Assembly (NCBI GenBank): GCA_025963635.1
Contig: JAOQAK010000031.1
Location: 1 to 64,000, forward strand
From: Ferruginibacter sp.
GTDB lineage: Bacteria > Bacteroidota > Bacteroidia > Chitinophagales > Chitinophagaceae
Direction of reading: 5' to 3'
Length of the DNA stretch: 64,000 nt
The notes beneath the pieces were generated by a model. It did not search any database. It had not been told where the DNA came from and was given only the letters and a program-made list of their open reading frames with translations. Numbering within the stretch: position 1 is the stretch's first letter; every line of letters begins with the position of its first letter. Shown here piece by piece: positions 52,276 through 61,792 of this stretch. The translations under genes and the position numbers were made by a program.

Positions 52276-52317
52276 AATGGTGAATGGTCAATAATTCACG
52301 ATTGACCATTCACCATT
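52276..52317. repeat. Perfect 17-bp inverted repeat in the gap before a radical SAM gene
   Basis: AATGGTGAATGGTCAAT (52276-52292) and ATTGACCATTCACCATT (52301-52317) are exact reverse complements around an 8-nt loop. The sequence is the ATTCACGATTGNCCATTCAC family also seen at 6466-6490. It lies 51 bp before the second B12-type radical SAM gene and may end the upstream transcript. Confidence 0.75.
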
Positions 52318-52367
52318 CACGAAACAAACCGTCACATTCCATTTAACCTAGCATTAGTTTAAAAATC

Positions 52368-53828
52368 ATGAGCACAATCCTTTTCTCCCATTCCTATTTC
52401 ATGCGGTATGATCCAAAGCAGTGGTCAACCGGTCAGCCCTATGCGCCACTCGGCACATTGTATGCTGCCGCGTTAATGCGGCAGGAGGGGTACAAGGTTT
52501 CGGTGTTTGATACCATGTTCTCACAACATCCGGGAGAGGTAATTGCAGCTTTTGAAAAAGAAGAACCCAACTATTTTGTGATCTATGACGATGGATTTAA
52601 CTATCTCACAAAAATGTGCCTTACCAATATGCGGGAAGCCGCATTCAGGATGATGCTATTTGCCAAAAATCGGGGATACACTGTGATCGTTTCAAGTTCT
52701 GACGCAACTGACCAGTATGAAATGTACCTCAGTAAAGGTGCAGACTTCATTATTTTGGGCGAAGGGGAACTAACCTTGCTGGAACTGGTACAAACGATTG
52801 AGCAAAAGCAAACTGTTTTTTCTGCAATTAAAGGAATTGCATTCAAGCAGGATAAAGCTGTAGTGAAAACGGAGCGGCGGCCGGTAATGAAAGCGCTGGA
52901 TGATTTGCCCTTTCCCGCATGGGACCTAATTGATATAGAACCCTACCGCGAATGGTGGTTGAAGCATGCCGGTTATTTTTCGATGAACATGGGCACCACG
53001 AGAGGCTGCCCGTTTAAATGTAACTGGTGCGCCAAACCTATTTATGGCAACCGCTACAATACACGATCTCCACAAAACGTGATCGATGAATTGATCATGT
53101 TAAAAACATATTATGGTTTTGATCACATCTGGTTTTGCGACGATATTTTCGGGCTAAAGCCTGGTTGGATAAAAGAATTTGCCGACCTGGCAGAGAAAGA
53201 AAATTTAGTCTTTAAATTTAAAATGCAGGGAAGAGTAGACCTTTTACTGCAGGAAGATAATATAAGAGATCTTGCCCGCGCCGGTTGTGAAAATATTTGG
53301 ATGGGAGCCGAAAGTGGCTCTCAAAAAATATTGGATGCAATGGAAAAGGGCACCACCGTTCAGCAGATTTTTCAAGCCACACGGCTATTGAAAAAGAATG
53401 GCATCCATCCGTCATTTTTTATACAGTTTGGTTATCCCGGCGAAACAAAGGTCGATATTGAAAAAACCATTGCAATGATTAATGAATTGCTGCCTTACGA
53501 AATCGGCATCTCTGTTTCATATCCTTTGCCCGGCACCGACTTTTATGAAAAAGTGAAGACTGAACTGCAGCAAAAAACCAATTGGACCGATTCCGGTGAA
53601 TTGGCATTGATGTTCCGCAATACCTACCAGCCTGCATTCTACAAGCAACTGCACAGCTATGTTCACAAAAGTTACCGGAAGCACCTGGCCTTCGAAAACC
53701 TCCGGCAGGTATTCCGCAATCCACTTCAAATTAATAGAAGCGCTTTGAAAAAGGTTCTTTCAGGGTTATATTATGTGCCCGCTGCATTTGTGGAAAAAAG
53801 AAAACTACTGCAACTCGAAAAAGCATAA
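52368..53828 (+). CDS. B12-binding-domain radical SAM protein
   Basis: A 486-residue protein. The N-terminal cobalamin-type domain has PYAPLGTLYAAALMRQEGYK and DFIILGEGELTLLELVQTIE. The radical SAM core has the ligands TTRGCPFKCNWCAKPIYG and the later GCENIWMGAESGSQKILDAM. It resembles BchE/HpnJ-type enzymes but lacks any feature that would tell its substrate. It is separated from the SPASM-like gene by 208 bp with a hairpin, so it may have its own promoter. The methyltransferase gene follows 1 bp after its stop. Confidence 0.9.
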   Translation: MSTILFSHSYFMRYDPKQWSTGQPYAPLGTLYAAALMRQEGYKVSVFDTMFSQHPGEVIAAFEKEEPNYFVIYDDGFNYLTKMCLTNMREAAFRMMLFAKNRGYTVIVSSSDATDQYEMYLSKGADFIILGEGELTLLELVQTIEQKQTVFSAIKGIAFKQDKAVVKTERRPVMKALDDLPFPAWDLIDIEPYREWWLKHAGYFSMNMGTTRGCPFKCNWCAKPIYGNRYNTRSPQNVIDELIMLKTYYGFDHIWFCDDIFGLKPGWIKEFADLAEKENLVFKFKMQGRVDLLLQEDNIRDLARAGCENIWMGAESGSQKILDAMEKGTTVQQIFQATRLLKKNGIHPSFFIQFGYPGETKVDIEKTIAMINELLPYEIGISVSYPLPGTDFYEKVKTELQQKTNWTDSGELALMFRNTYQPAFYKQLHSYVHKSYRKHLAFENLRQVFRNPLQINRSALKKVLSGLYYVPAAFVEKRKLLQLEKA

Positions 53829-53829
53829 A

Positions 53830-54669
53830 ATGAAAAAATTGTTTTCAAATTTAAATGAACAAAGGGTTGCCAACGCATTTTCATTGCAAGCGAAGGTTTT
53901 TGATGAACAGTATTCCAACGATGGCATCATTCAATATAAAAGGCAAAGGGTTCGGAAGCATATCAGCAAATGGCTTTCCCGAAAAAGTAATGTGCTGGAA
54001 TTGAACAGCGGTACGGGGGAAGATGCAATTTGGCTGGCGAAACAAGGGCACCTGGTGCATGCAACTGATATATCGGAGAATATGCTGGAGATTTTGCACA
54101 AGAAGATAAATTCATCGGTGCTGAAAAGTAGCATCAGTTATGAGCTTTGTTCTTTTACCCAACTAAACAACCTGTATTACCGTGGCCCATACGATATGAT
54201 CTTTTCCAATTTTGCCGGGTTGAATTGCACCGCCGAACTGGACAAAGCGCTTCGTCAATTTTCTCCTTTATTAAAAAAGGGCGGCATGGTAACATTGGTA
54301 ATCCTTCCTCCTTTCTGTCTGTGGGAATTTTTATTGATATTTAAAGGAATGTTTGCGACAGCCACAAGGCGGATATGGGCCCGAAAAGGCGCTCCTGCAA
54401 AGGTGGAAGGGAATCAATTTACCTGCTTTTATTACCATCCGGCCTATATTGTTGATAAATTAAGAGATGAATTCAAGTTGTTGAAAGTAGAAGGATTGTG
54501 TACTGTTGTTCCGCCCTCATATATCAGCCATTTCGTTGAGAAGCATCCTGGTATTTTCAATTTTCTAAAAGGCCGGGAAACTAAATTAAAAGATAAATGG
54601 CCCTGGAAAAATATCGGGGATTATTATATCATTAGCTTACAAAAAACGGGGGCTAATTCACCAGGTTAA
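53830..54669 (+). CDS. Class I SAM-dependent methyltransferase
   Basis: A 279-residue protein from ATG 53830, which is better than an upstream in-frame Met inside the radical SAM gene. Motif I is somewhat degenerate (VLELNSGTGEDAIWLAKQGH) with the acidic VHATDISENMLEILHKKI. FDMIFSNF-type sequence (YDMIFSNFAGLNCT) and GGMVTLVILPP complete the fold. It starts 1 bp after the radical SAM stop, so it is coupled to it. Its end overlaps the convergent nucleotidyltransferase-like gene by 17 bp. Confidence 0.87.
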   Translation: MKKLFSNLNEQRVANAFSLQAKVFDEQYSNDGIIQYKRQRVRKHISKWLSRKSNVLELNSGTGEDAIWLAKQGHLVHATDISENMLEILHKKINSSVLKSSISYELCSFTQLNNLYYRGPYDMIFSNFAGLNCTAELDKALRQFSPLLKKGGMVTLVILPPFCLWEFLLIFKGMFATATRRIWARKGAPAKVEGNQFTCFYYHPAYIVDKLRDEFKLLKVEGLCTVVPPSYISHFVEKHPGIFNFLKGRETKLKDKWPWKNIGDYYIISLQKTGANSPG

Positions 54670-55582
54670 CAGACCTTAACTGCTTCTGTTTTAGCTCGGC
54701 AACACGGGCCTGGTATTGATGGATGATCTGATCCTGGAAGTTTGCGGGATTAGGTTTTGAGAAATGGCGGTCCACCATCATTCCGATATAAATTCCCTTC
54801 TCATTTATCTTATGCTGTATCGCTTTTTTTTGCCAGCGCATATGTGTGATCTTCATCAGCCAAAGGTCTATTTTGTCTCCGGCTTTTGTATTAAATATTC
54901 GCTCAATTATGGTTTTTAAAAACGTTTTTCGCATGGGTTTTATTCCACTGGCAACAGTTTTGCGCAAGGGGAAATACTCATCTGTCCAACTGTTGGCTGT
55001 TAAGAATTTTCCTATTGTTTGAGCGCCATGCATGGGCACCAGCGTAACGATCTCCATGGCTGTAAATATATTTTTTTCGCTGATCTCCAGTCCCTTTTCA
55101 TCAATGTAATAATTGAGACAAAACCATCGGCGCTTGCCGGCAATATAAGCGAGTTTATAAAACAGTTGAAGCAGCGTTCGGGCTATCCATAACCTGTTGG
55201 CTTCAGTGATAATAAAAAAATCTATGTCAGTTGTATCATCAGCAAAATTCTTTGATAAAGAGCCTGAAATGGCAAGTCCTTTTACATAAGGAAATCGAGA
55301 AAGTATTGCCGCGGCGGTTCGTGCATGCTTCATTTCCATTAGTGCCATCCTGTTTCCGTTCGATCTCCTGGTGGCCAGTGCGGGATCATTTCGAAGGGAA
55401 TAGAAATTACCCAGCTTGAAAATGATTGTTTCAGTCAATAAGGATTGCAGGCATGTATTTAGCTTTGCGGGTTGTATTTCGCAGGCAAGAAATGATTGGA
55501 TCTCTTCACTTGTAACAGGATAGTGAAAGATATCAAAGTAGGTGATGGTGTTCAATATGTTTTGCCGCAGAATATTCAACAA
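54653..55582 (-). CDS. Nucleotidyltransferase-fold protein
   Basis: A 309-residue protein. An N-terminal helical region (1-100) is followed by a minimal nucleotidyltransferase motif GSLSKNFADDTTDIDFFIIT, with the G-S and the D-x-D metal site, and then helices (LWIARTLLQLFYKLAYIAGK). It transfers a nucleotidyl group, or binds a nucleotide, in a small-molecule context. In surface loci such proteins are sometimes unassigned partners. It is the last gene of the long minus-strand set running from the window end. Confidence 0.8.
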   Translation of the reverse strand: MLNILRQNILNTITYFDIFHYPVTSEEIQSFLACEIQPAKLNTCLQSLLTETIIFKLGNFYSLRNDPALATRRSNGNRMALMEMKHARTAAAILSRFPYVKGLAISGSLSKNFADDTTDIDFFIITEANRLWIARTLLQLFYKLAYIAGKRRWFCLNYYIDEKGLEISEKNIFTAMEIVTLVPMHGAQTIGKFLTANSWTDEYFPLRKTVASGIKPMRKTFLKTIIERIFNTKAGDKIDLWLMKITHMRWQKKAIQHKINEKGIYIGMMVDRHFSKPNPANFQDQIIHQYQARVAELKQKQLRSVNLVN

Positions 55583-55624
55583 CTTTTATTTACAGGATTT
55601 GTTAAAAACCATTCTACACCGATT

Positions 55625-56437
55625 TCAAACTGCAGCCTTAATTGGCTGTGTAAGGGATAGTGTGCTACTGATTGTTGGCGAACGTTTTTGTAATTGCTGT
55701 AATTTTTGATACTGTTTAAAGGATTGGTTTGCGGTGTAAATGGCGATGAGTAAACCATTATAGCCATCAAGAAATCCTAACCTAAAAAAATAACCATTTA
55801 CAAAGCTCCAAACCGGGCTGAAGATCATTTTTGCGATGCCAAATTTTCGGTTGGTTTCAAAAAGTGATTGTGCTGCACTGCTCGCAATTATTTCGTTGTG
55901 TTCGAGGAAATCTGTAAAGCTGTTAAAAGAATACTGCAGTATCTCTCCCTCTAGGTACGCAACCGGCATACTGATTACTAATTCAATTTTATCATGAGGG
56001 TATCTGCCACTATAACGAGCGAACCTTTTGTCAAAGAGGCGAAGTTTTTTATCGGGGTACCATATCCCATGGCGTATAAACTGCCCGCGAAAACAGGTGC
56101 AATGGTTCATTGTAAAAGCCTTGAAATTGGAATGCCTTTTTGCTTCGAGGATCGCATTGGCGAGATCAATGCTTAGGGCTTCATCTGCATGCAGACTAAG
56201 TACATAGTTAAATTTTGTAAGAAGCATCGCCTTATTTTTTTGCTGGATATTACTGGCGAATGCCTGCTGTTTAACAATAGCTCCTTTCTGTTGGGCAAGG
56301 GCTACTGTGTTGTCTGTAGAATATGCGTCCAGCACAATAATTTCATCGGCGATCCAGCGAACGGAATCGATACAACGCCCGATATTTTTTTCTTCATTAT
56401 AGGACATGATCACTACTGATAGTGGGAATGTTTGCAT
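55625..56437 (-). CDS. Glycosyltransferase family 2 (WaaE-like)
   Basis: A 270-residue single-domain GT-A enzyme: VVIMSYNEEKNIGRCIDSVR at the start, VLDAYSTDNTV, a D-x-D-like site in VLSLHADEALS, and FRHGIWYPDKKLRLF. It follows the WaaE/KdtX-type branch used for lipopolysaccharide-core and capsule sugars. It has no membrane helices of its own beyond a weak C-terminal segment. It lies between the O-antigen-ligase-like and nucleotidyltransferase-like genes on the same strand. Confidence 0.88.
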   Translation of the reverse strand: MQTFPLSVVIMSYNEEKNIGRCIDSVRWIADEIIVLDAYSTDNTVALAQQKGAIVKQQAFASNIQQKNKAMLLTKFNYVLSLHADEALSIDLANAILEAKRHSNFKAFTMNHCTCFRGQFIRHGIWYPDKKLRLFDKRFARYSGRYPHDKIELVISMPVAYLEGEILQYSFNSFTDFLEHNEIIASSAAQSLFETNRKFGIAKMIFSPVWSFVNGYFFRLGFLDGYNGLLIAIYTANQSFKQYQKLQQLQKRSPTISSTLSLTQPIKAAV

Positions 56438-56549
56438 GCCTTTCTTTTTTTACCGCGATTAGTTATTTAGGAAATTGGGATCAGTTTTTAGCATGCTCAT
56501 TTAAAGCCGATGGATTGAGTTATATACCAATGAATCTCATGCCGTTTAA

Positions 56550-57845
56550 TTAATCGTTACTCAAATTCGTTTGGTTGCCTGTTGTCTTCATCGGACCTCT
56601 GTCTGTGTGCCTCTTTTTATTTGCCATTAAAAACAGTGTAAAAAAGAAGCTATAAAAGAAGATGCCTTTATTTAGATCAAGGATATTCTCCGATGCCGAT
56701 GTGATGGCAATAAGTACCATAAAAGAAGCAAATGCAATATCCTTTTTCTTCCAGGCAATAAAACATCCATAGGCAAGTACGAACCCGTAAATTAAAAAAC
56801 CTATCATACCTGTCTTAATCAGCAGACTTAAGTATTCATTGTGTGCATTAAACTGGTTGAGGTAAGAAGAGTATAATTTTCTTTCAAAATATTTTTTCTT
56901 TAATAAAGTAATTTCTGTTCCACCTCCATAACCAATCACCGGTGATGCTGCTACCAGGCTCATTGCCGCCTTCCAGCGAACCATACGGGGTTCAGTCACT
57001 TCAATGTTTGTGGTATGGGATGACAGGTCTTTCCCCAGTTCACTAAAATATCTTTCCCTGAATGTGCCAATATGCTGTACTGTAAATGAAAGCATAAGAA
57101 GCCATATTATTGCAGTGGCCGCGTATAAGATTTTTCTCTTTGCATTTACCAAAAAGAACGGGAAGACAAGCACCACCATAACTATCAAAGCAATGCCAAC
57201 GGCCCTCGATGATAGCTGTAGCATACCCATGGTCAGCAACAGGATACAACAAATATATCCTGCTCTTCCACTGCCTGGCTTTTCTTTCAAACAAAGCAGC
57301 AGGAAAATACAGATTGAAAATGCAACATACATGGAAAGATAGGTAGCGTGTAGTTCAATGGGAGCTGAGAAGTTTTGATTCAGAAAGGGTGTTTCAATCA
57401 GTGCGGAAACAGGTAAGTGAAAATATTGGATTGTTTGCAGTGCATCAACATACAGGTAAGCAATGCTGGCAACACAGGTAAATCCAAATATTTTCAGTAA
57501 TGGTTCTTTGTATCTTTTTATGTCAAGACCGTTGCAGGCAATGGTTATAGGAAACAAAATAAGTGCAAGTTGTATGGATGCATCGGTAAGCGCCTGATTT
57601 TTGTTTGTACTGTAAACAGTACTTAACAGCCCGGCAAGAAAAATGACTGCAACCACCAAAACTTCTTTACTCTGCATTCTTTTCACATATTCAATCCTAA
57701 GATGAATTAGCGTATGAATTACAAAGCTGATAAAAATCAATTCGCTGTAAAATCGATCAAAGGGCAGCGCAACAAGAAAACATACCAGGTGGTAGTAGCT
57801 GATCTTGTTGGTTAAATTATCTTGAATAAAAAAAAGTTGTTTCAT
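56550..57845 (-). CDS. O-antigen ligase/polymerase-like membrane protein
   Basis: A 431-residue membrane protein from ATG 57845. It has about ten helices with a large extracytoplasmic segment near 250-320 that includes SPVIGYGGGTEITLLKKKYF and the His in FNAHNEYLSLLIKTGMIGFL. This is the Wzy_C-type domain shared by O-antigen ligases and polymerases. It joins or attaches polysaccharide units on the outer face of the inner membrane. Its start codon overlaps the stop of the frameshifted GT4 gene by one base (TGATG), supporting their co-translation. Confidence 0.85.
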   Translation of the reverse strand: MKQLFFIQDNLTNKISYYHLVCFLVALPFDRFYSELIFISFVIHTLIHLRIEYVKRMQSKEVLVVAVIFLAGLLSTVYSTNKNQALTDASIQLALILFPITIACNGLDIKRYKEPLLKIFGFTCVASIAYLYVDALQTIQYFHLPVSALIETPFLNQNFSAPIELHATYLSMYVAFSICIFLLLCLKEKPGSGRAGYICCILLLTMGMLQLSSRAVGIALIVMVVLVFPFFLVNAKRKILYAATAIIWLLMLSFTVQHIGTFRERYFSELGKDLSSHTTNIEVTEPRMVRWKAAMSLVAASPVIGYGGGTEITLLKKKYFERKLYSSYLNQFNAHNEYLSLLIKTGMIGFLIYGFVLAYGCFIAWKKKDIAFASFMVLIAITSASENILDLNKGIFFYSFFFTLFLMANKKRHTDRGPMKTTGNQTNLSND

Positions 57846-58950
57846 CACTTGGCTTGCAGGTAACAATTGGTGATAAAGGTTTCATATTGTTCAATAATAT
57901 CCTCCCAGCAATAATGGCCGGTTATCTTTTCCATATTGTTACAGATCATCCGCGATTCATTTTCTTCGCGGGGCAGGTTTTCAATATAATATTGTATGTC
58001 ATCGGCATTAGTGAAATAGTAGGCATCGTTCTGCAGTACAGCCCTGTTGAAGATATTGTCGTGTGCCACAACCAGGCCTTGTTGGCCATTGCCTCCAGCA
58101 AAGATGGGTTGGTACCGCCAACACTGTGCCCGTGAAAATAAATCCATGAATTGGAGATCAACTCATGCGTTTGCATCGGATCAAATAATGCACCTAAAAA
58201 TTTTATTCGGGGATCATCGCTGAATTTATTTGCGATGTATTTACCAAAGTGGTTGTTGACATTTCCCACCACTACAAAATGCTTATGGGTATTGCTTTGA
58301 TGGAAGCCATCCAAAATTGTTTCAATATTATTCTCCGGTTCCATCCTTGCCATAAGCATGCAGTAATCCTGTTTTGACAAACCATTTTTGGTGAGCAATG
58401 TTGCTGAGTCATTGTTGATCACGGCTGCTCCGTAAGCGATGTATTCCGAATCGATATTGTATCGCCCTTTTAAATAGGATTGTATCACCTGTGAATCAGA
58501 GATATAAAAGTCACTGTGTTTCACTGCAAGCTTTTCTGCATACTTCAAAAACTTCCTAACGGATAAAGAATATTTTCGGCGTTTCCATTCCAGCCCATCC
58601 ATATTGGAAATAATCACGGGTTTTTTAGGATACAATCTTCCCCAGATTGAACTGCTGGTGTATCCCAGGAACAGCAATACGTCAAAAGTTTTGGTACGGG
58701 CATTCCGTACACAATTCAAATCGTAAATGAATTGACCTGCTGTACCCATCAGGTGTTCGGTATCCATGCAATGAATAATTTCCACACCATTGTATTCATT
58801 TGCCTGGTAGGGGTGCTTATGCGAATTGTAAACGGTTACCGCATGTCCTTTGTTTACGAGGCCAACAGACAGATGTTCCGCCAATTGTTCAAACCCTCCG
58901 TACTGGTTGGGGATACCCCGGCTGCCAATGATCGCGATTTTTAGTTCCAT
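57845..58950 (-). pseudogene. Glycosyltransferase family 4 (DUF1972-type) interrupted by a single-base frameshift
   Basis: From ATG 58950 the frame reads MELKIAIIGSRGIPNQYGGF, the DUF1972-type N-terminus, and continues normally through the donor domain (CMLMARMEPENNIETILDGF) to NPSLLEAMAN. The frame is then lost and stops at 57946. The expected continuation (GLVVAHDNIFNRAVLQNDAY) lies in another frame and runs to a stop at 57845, where it overlaps the ligase start (TGATG). Adding one C in the run AACAAGG restores a full protein of about 368 residues. The break falls within the nucleotide-binding helix, so the gene is inactive if the break is real; a sequencing error is equally possible. Confidence 0.8.
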
Positions 58951-60086
58951 TGCTGATAATTTTGATACAATAACATGTAAAAGCCAGCAGCGCTGTTTTC
59001 CCAGGAATACTTTTCCAGCACGGTTGCTGCAGTTTTCTCTAACTCGCAAGATGTTTGTTCAGTTTCGATCATTGCCTTTAATTTGTTTCTAAAATCGTCG
59101 GTATGTGCGGGGTCGAAAGTAAAAGGTTTAAAAAAAGTATATGCTTCCATGGCCGTGGTATTGGAGCACAATACCGGCACTTTGCAAACAGCCGCTTCCA
59201 AAGGAGGAATGCCAAAACCTTCTGCTTTTGAAGGGTAAACGAAAAGCCGGCAGGCGCCGTAAAATGCATGTAAATCATCCTGGCTGACCTGTTCAATCCA
59301 ATGGAAAAATTGTCGTTGCTCTGTTGTAAGCGAAGTGATATTTTCTTGAAATGCGGGAACCTGCAATGATTTTTTGCCAATGAATACCAAAGAGATACCC
59401 TGTTTGTAAAGTTCAAGTTCAAGAAACATGTTCAATAATAAAAGGTGATTTTTTCTTGGTTCGATCCGGCTTACATATAAAATGAAATTGCGAATGCCAT
59501 ATTTTTCCCTGATCAGTCCGCGGGCATTGCCAGTAGACAGGTTTTTACTAAAGCCGCTGTTAACGCCATTTTGTACAATATGGATTTGTTCAAAAGGCGT
59601 ACGAAAGCACCTGCTGATCCTTTCACGTGAGTAGGCCGATACGGTTGTTTTGATGGCGGCGTTCCGGAAACTCCTACCAAACAGAAAGTCCCTTGTCAGC
59701 CTGTATCGCCACCCAAACGAACACCTAAAATCATTGAACAGTACATCATGCATGGTTACGATATAGCGACAATGTTTTACTCCCGTCGGGGCTAAATATT
59801 GAAAATGCGCATAATCGAAATCGTTGCTTTTAAGGATCGCTGGTATATCAAAAATGAAACGGAGTATGGCGGGCCTTCTTTTTTTGTAAACCAGGATATT
59901 GCCCGGCGCTATGCCAGGTATAGCCATCCTTAAATTTTCCGGGTTTGCTGTTCCAAAATAAATATCCGTTTCATCCTGTTGAAGCAATGCTGTATAAAGC
60001 CCACGCACAAACGTTTGTGCACCCTGGAATTCACCGTCAAAGCAATGTGCATCCACAAATAGCTTTATTTTTTTTCCTGTGATCAT
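58941..60086 (-). CDS. Glycosyltransferase family 4
   Basis: A 381-residue GT-B enzyme: KLFVDAHCFDGEFQGAQTFV (N-terminal loop typical of mannosyltransferase-like GT4), FILYVSRIEPRKNHLLLLNM and LFVYPSKAEGFGIPPLEAAV with the E-x7-E pair. It probably adds a hexose such as mannose. It overlaps the acyltransferase gene (4 bp) and the start of the frameshifted GT4 gene (10 bp), so all are in one operon. Confidence 0.9.
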   Translation of the reverse strand: MITGKKIKLFVDAHCFDGEFQGAQTFVRGLYTALLQQDETDIYFGTANPENLRMAIPGIAPGNILVYKKRRPAILRFIFDIPAILKSNDFDYAHFQYLAPTGVKHCRYIVTMHDVLFNDFRCSFGWRYRLTRDFLFGRSFRNAAIKTTVSAYSRERISRCFRTPFEQIHIVQNGVNSGFSKNLSTGNARGLIREKYGIRNFILYVSRIEPRKNHLLLLNMFLELELYKQGISLVFIGKKSLQVPAFQENITSLTTEQRQFFHWIEQVSQDDLHAFYGACRLFVYPSKAEGFGIPPLEAAVCKVPVLCSNTTAMEAYTFFKPFTFDPAHTDDFRNKLKAMIETEQTSCELEKTAATVLEKYSWENSAAGFYMLLYQNYQQWN

Positions 60087-60805
60087 GAAACAGCTTTTGA
60101 TATTGCTGACAAATCATTTCTATACCGGATTAATTTTGCAGGCACGCCACCATATATTCCATTGGCCTGGTAAATACCTGCATTAACAACTGCGCCCGCG
60201 GCAATCACGCATCCATCCTGTATTACCGCTCCATCCAGTATGGTAACTTTAGCACCAATCCAGCAATTTTTACCTACTATGATTCCTTTGTGATTTACAC
60301 CCTGCAATCTTATCAGAATATCCGGCCGGTCGATGCCGTGATTTTCCGAATGGAAGCTTACATAATTTCCGATGATCGTGTCATCTTTAATAAGTATGCC
60401 GCCTGCACATCCATAGAAGCAATCTTTACCAAGGCCCACATTGTTCCCTGTAGTCAATCCCTTACCTAAATATTGCAGGTTGCCCGTGGCTTCTATTTTG
60501 GTGTTCCTGCCAACTGAAACATTATTCCCCAGCCTGATGCCGTCTTTGGATAAAGCATCTATATAAACATCTCTTTCAATTGTAACCGAATGGCCTAGCC
60601 GCAGTTTGGATTTGGCCCGGATAACCGCCTTGGCTGAAAGAAAAAAAGCTCCTTCATTTTTTATTCCGCTGAGCCAACCCCTCAACAGCATCATTCCCTT
60701 GTTCAATGCCAGCCAAAAAAGATAGCCTGATGGGATATTATTGTCCATGCAGTAATGATGACCCTTTCTTTTAGAGATCCACTGGTTTAATTTTCGTCTC
60801 AGCAT
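60083..60805 (-). CDS. Hexapeptide-repeat acyltransferase (WcaF-like)
   Basis: A 240-residue protein with left-handed beta-helix repeats (IRLGNNVSVGRNTKIEATGN, GLTTGNNVGLGKDCFYGCAG, IIGNYVSFHSENHG, IVGKNCWIGAKVTILDGAVI). The catalytic His is in SENHGIDRP. It transfers an acetyl or similar group from acyl-CoA to a sugar of the polysaccharide. It overlaps the GT4 gene by 4 bp and follows the GT2 gene by 15 bp. Confidence 0.9.
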   Translation of the reverse strand: MLRRKLNQWISKRKGHHYCMDNNIPSGYLFWLALNKGMMLLRGWLSGIKNEGAFFLSAKAVIRAKSKLRLGHSVTIERDVYIDALSKDGIRLGNNVSVGRNTKIEATGNLQYLGKGLTTGNNVGLGKDCFYGCAGGILIKDDTIIGNYVSFHSENHGIDRPDILIRLQGVNHKGIIVGKNCWIGAKVTILDGAVIQDGCVIAAGAVVNAGIYQANGIYGGVPAKLIRYRNDLSAISKAVS

Positions 60806-60820
60806 TTTTTTAATTTCTAT

Positions 60821-61792
60821 CTATCGTCGCCATGAGTACAGTTTCTGAATAAAATTTACGGGCATGTACGATAGCATTAGCAATCCCCAGCTCGTAATGT
60901 TCCAGGGGTGAATCAATAGCGTTTTTTTTAAGCTATTTCTTGCCTTGCCCGGTTGATAATTGTTCCACAGATATTTTTTACCGAGCAATGAATAATATGC
61001 GCCTTCCTTTATTTTGCGATTGGCCTGTTCGTTCAAAATAGTTTTAAGTTCCCGGCCCTCTTCTTCACTGATATCACCCTTTTCGATTGACTTGTTTTTA
61101 ATTTCGATGAATCTTTTATGGTGCCATTTTTCATCAATGGAGATCGATGCCGGGTTCAGTCTCACTTTTAATAATACTTTGGCAATATTGCATGCCATAC
61201 CTTTTTCCAGGATCTTTCTCCAAAGCAAATGGTCTTCAAAGGCATGAGCATGCACGTTGTATCCACCGGCATTAACAATTGCGTCTTTTCTATACATTAC
61301 ACCCGAATGAATAAAGGGGCATTTGGAGCGAACCATCAGTTGGATATCTTTATTGCTATGCCACGGAGGATTGTAAGTAAAAACATAATTGTCTTCCATG
61401 TCTATAAAGTCGGCATCCGAACCGATGATGATATATTCCGGGTGTGCAATCATAAAATCATACTGAATTTTTAGTCGCCCTGGTAAACAAATATCGTCCG
61501 CATCAAACCTTGCGATCAACGGTGCGGATGCGACGGACAATCCTCTATTGAGTGCAGCTGCAACGCCCCGGTTAGATTGCTCAAAGAACCTTATCCTTGG
61601 ATCAGAAAATGAGCGGACTACTTTTTCAGTATCATCTGTAGAGCCATCATTGATTACCAGCAATTCAAAGCTGGTGAAGCTTTGTTCAAGTACAGACAAT
61701 ATGGCTTCCTTTATATAACTCGCTGCGTTATAAGCAGGCATTAATACTGATATGCAGGGATTGTCAATTACCATCCGCTGCTGTTTTTTCAA
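60821..61792 (-). CDS. Glycosyltransferase family 2
   Basis: A 323-residue GT-A enzyme: ISVLMPAYNAASYIKEAILS, LLVINDGSTDDTEKVV, the D-x-D site in LIARFDADDICLPGRLKIQY, and FEDHLLWRKILEKG as the acidic base region. The C-terminal 90 residues are helical and weakly membrane-like. It probably adds the next sugar. Its start overlaps the polymerase gene by 29 bp, so translation is likely coupled. Confidence 0.9.
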   Translation of the reverse strand: MKKQQRMVIDNPCISVLMPAYNAASYIKEAILSVLEQSFTSFELLVINDGSTDDTEKVVRSFSDPRIRFFEQSNRGVAAALNRGLSVASAPLIARFDADDICLPGRLKIQYDFMIAHPEYIIIGSDADFIDMEDNYVFTYNPPWHSNKDIQLMVRSKCPFIHSGVMYRKDAIVNAGGYNVHAHAFEDHLLWRKILEKGMACNIAKVLLKVRLNPASISIDEKWHHKRFIEIKNKSIEKGDISEEEGRELKTILNEQANRKIKEGAYYSLLGKKYLWNNYQPGKARNSLKKTLLIHPWNITSWGLLMLSYMPVNFIQKLYSWRR

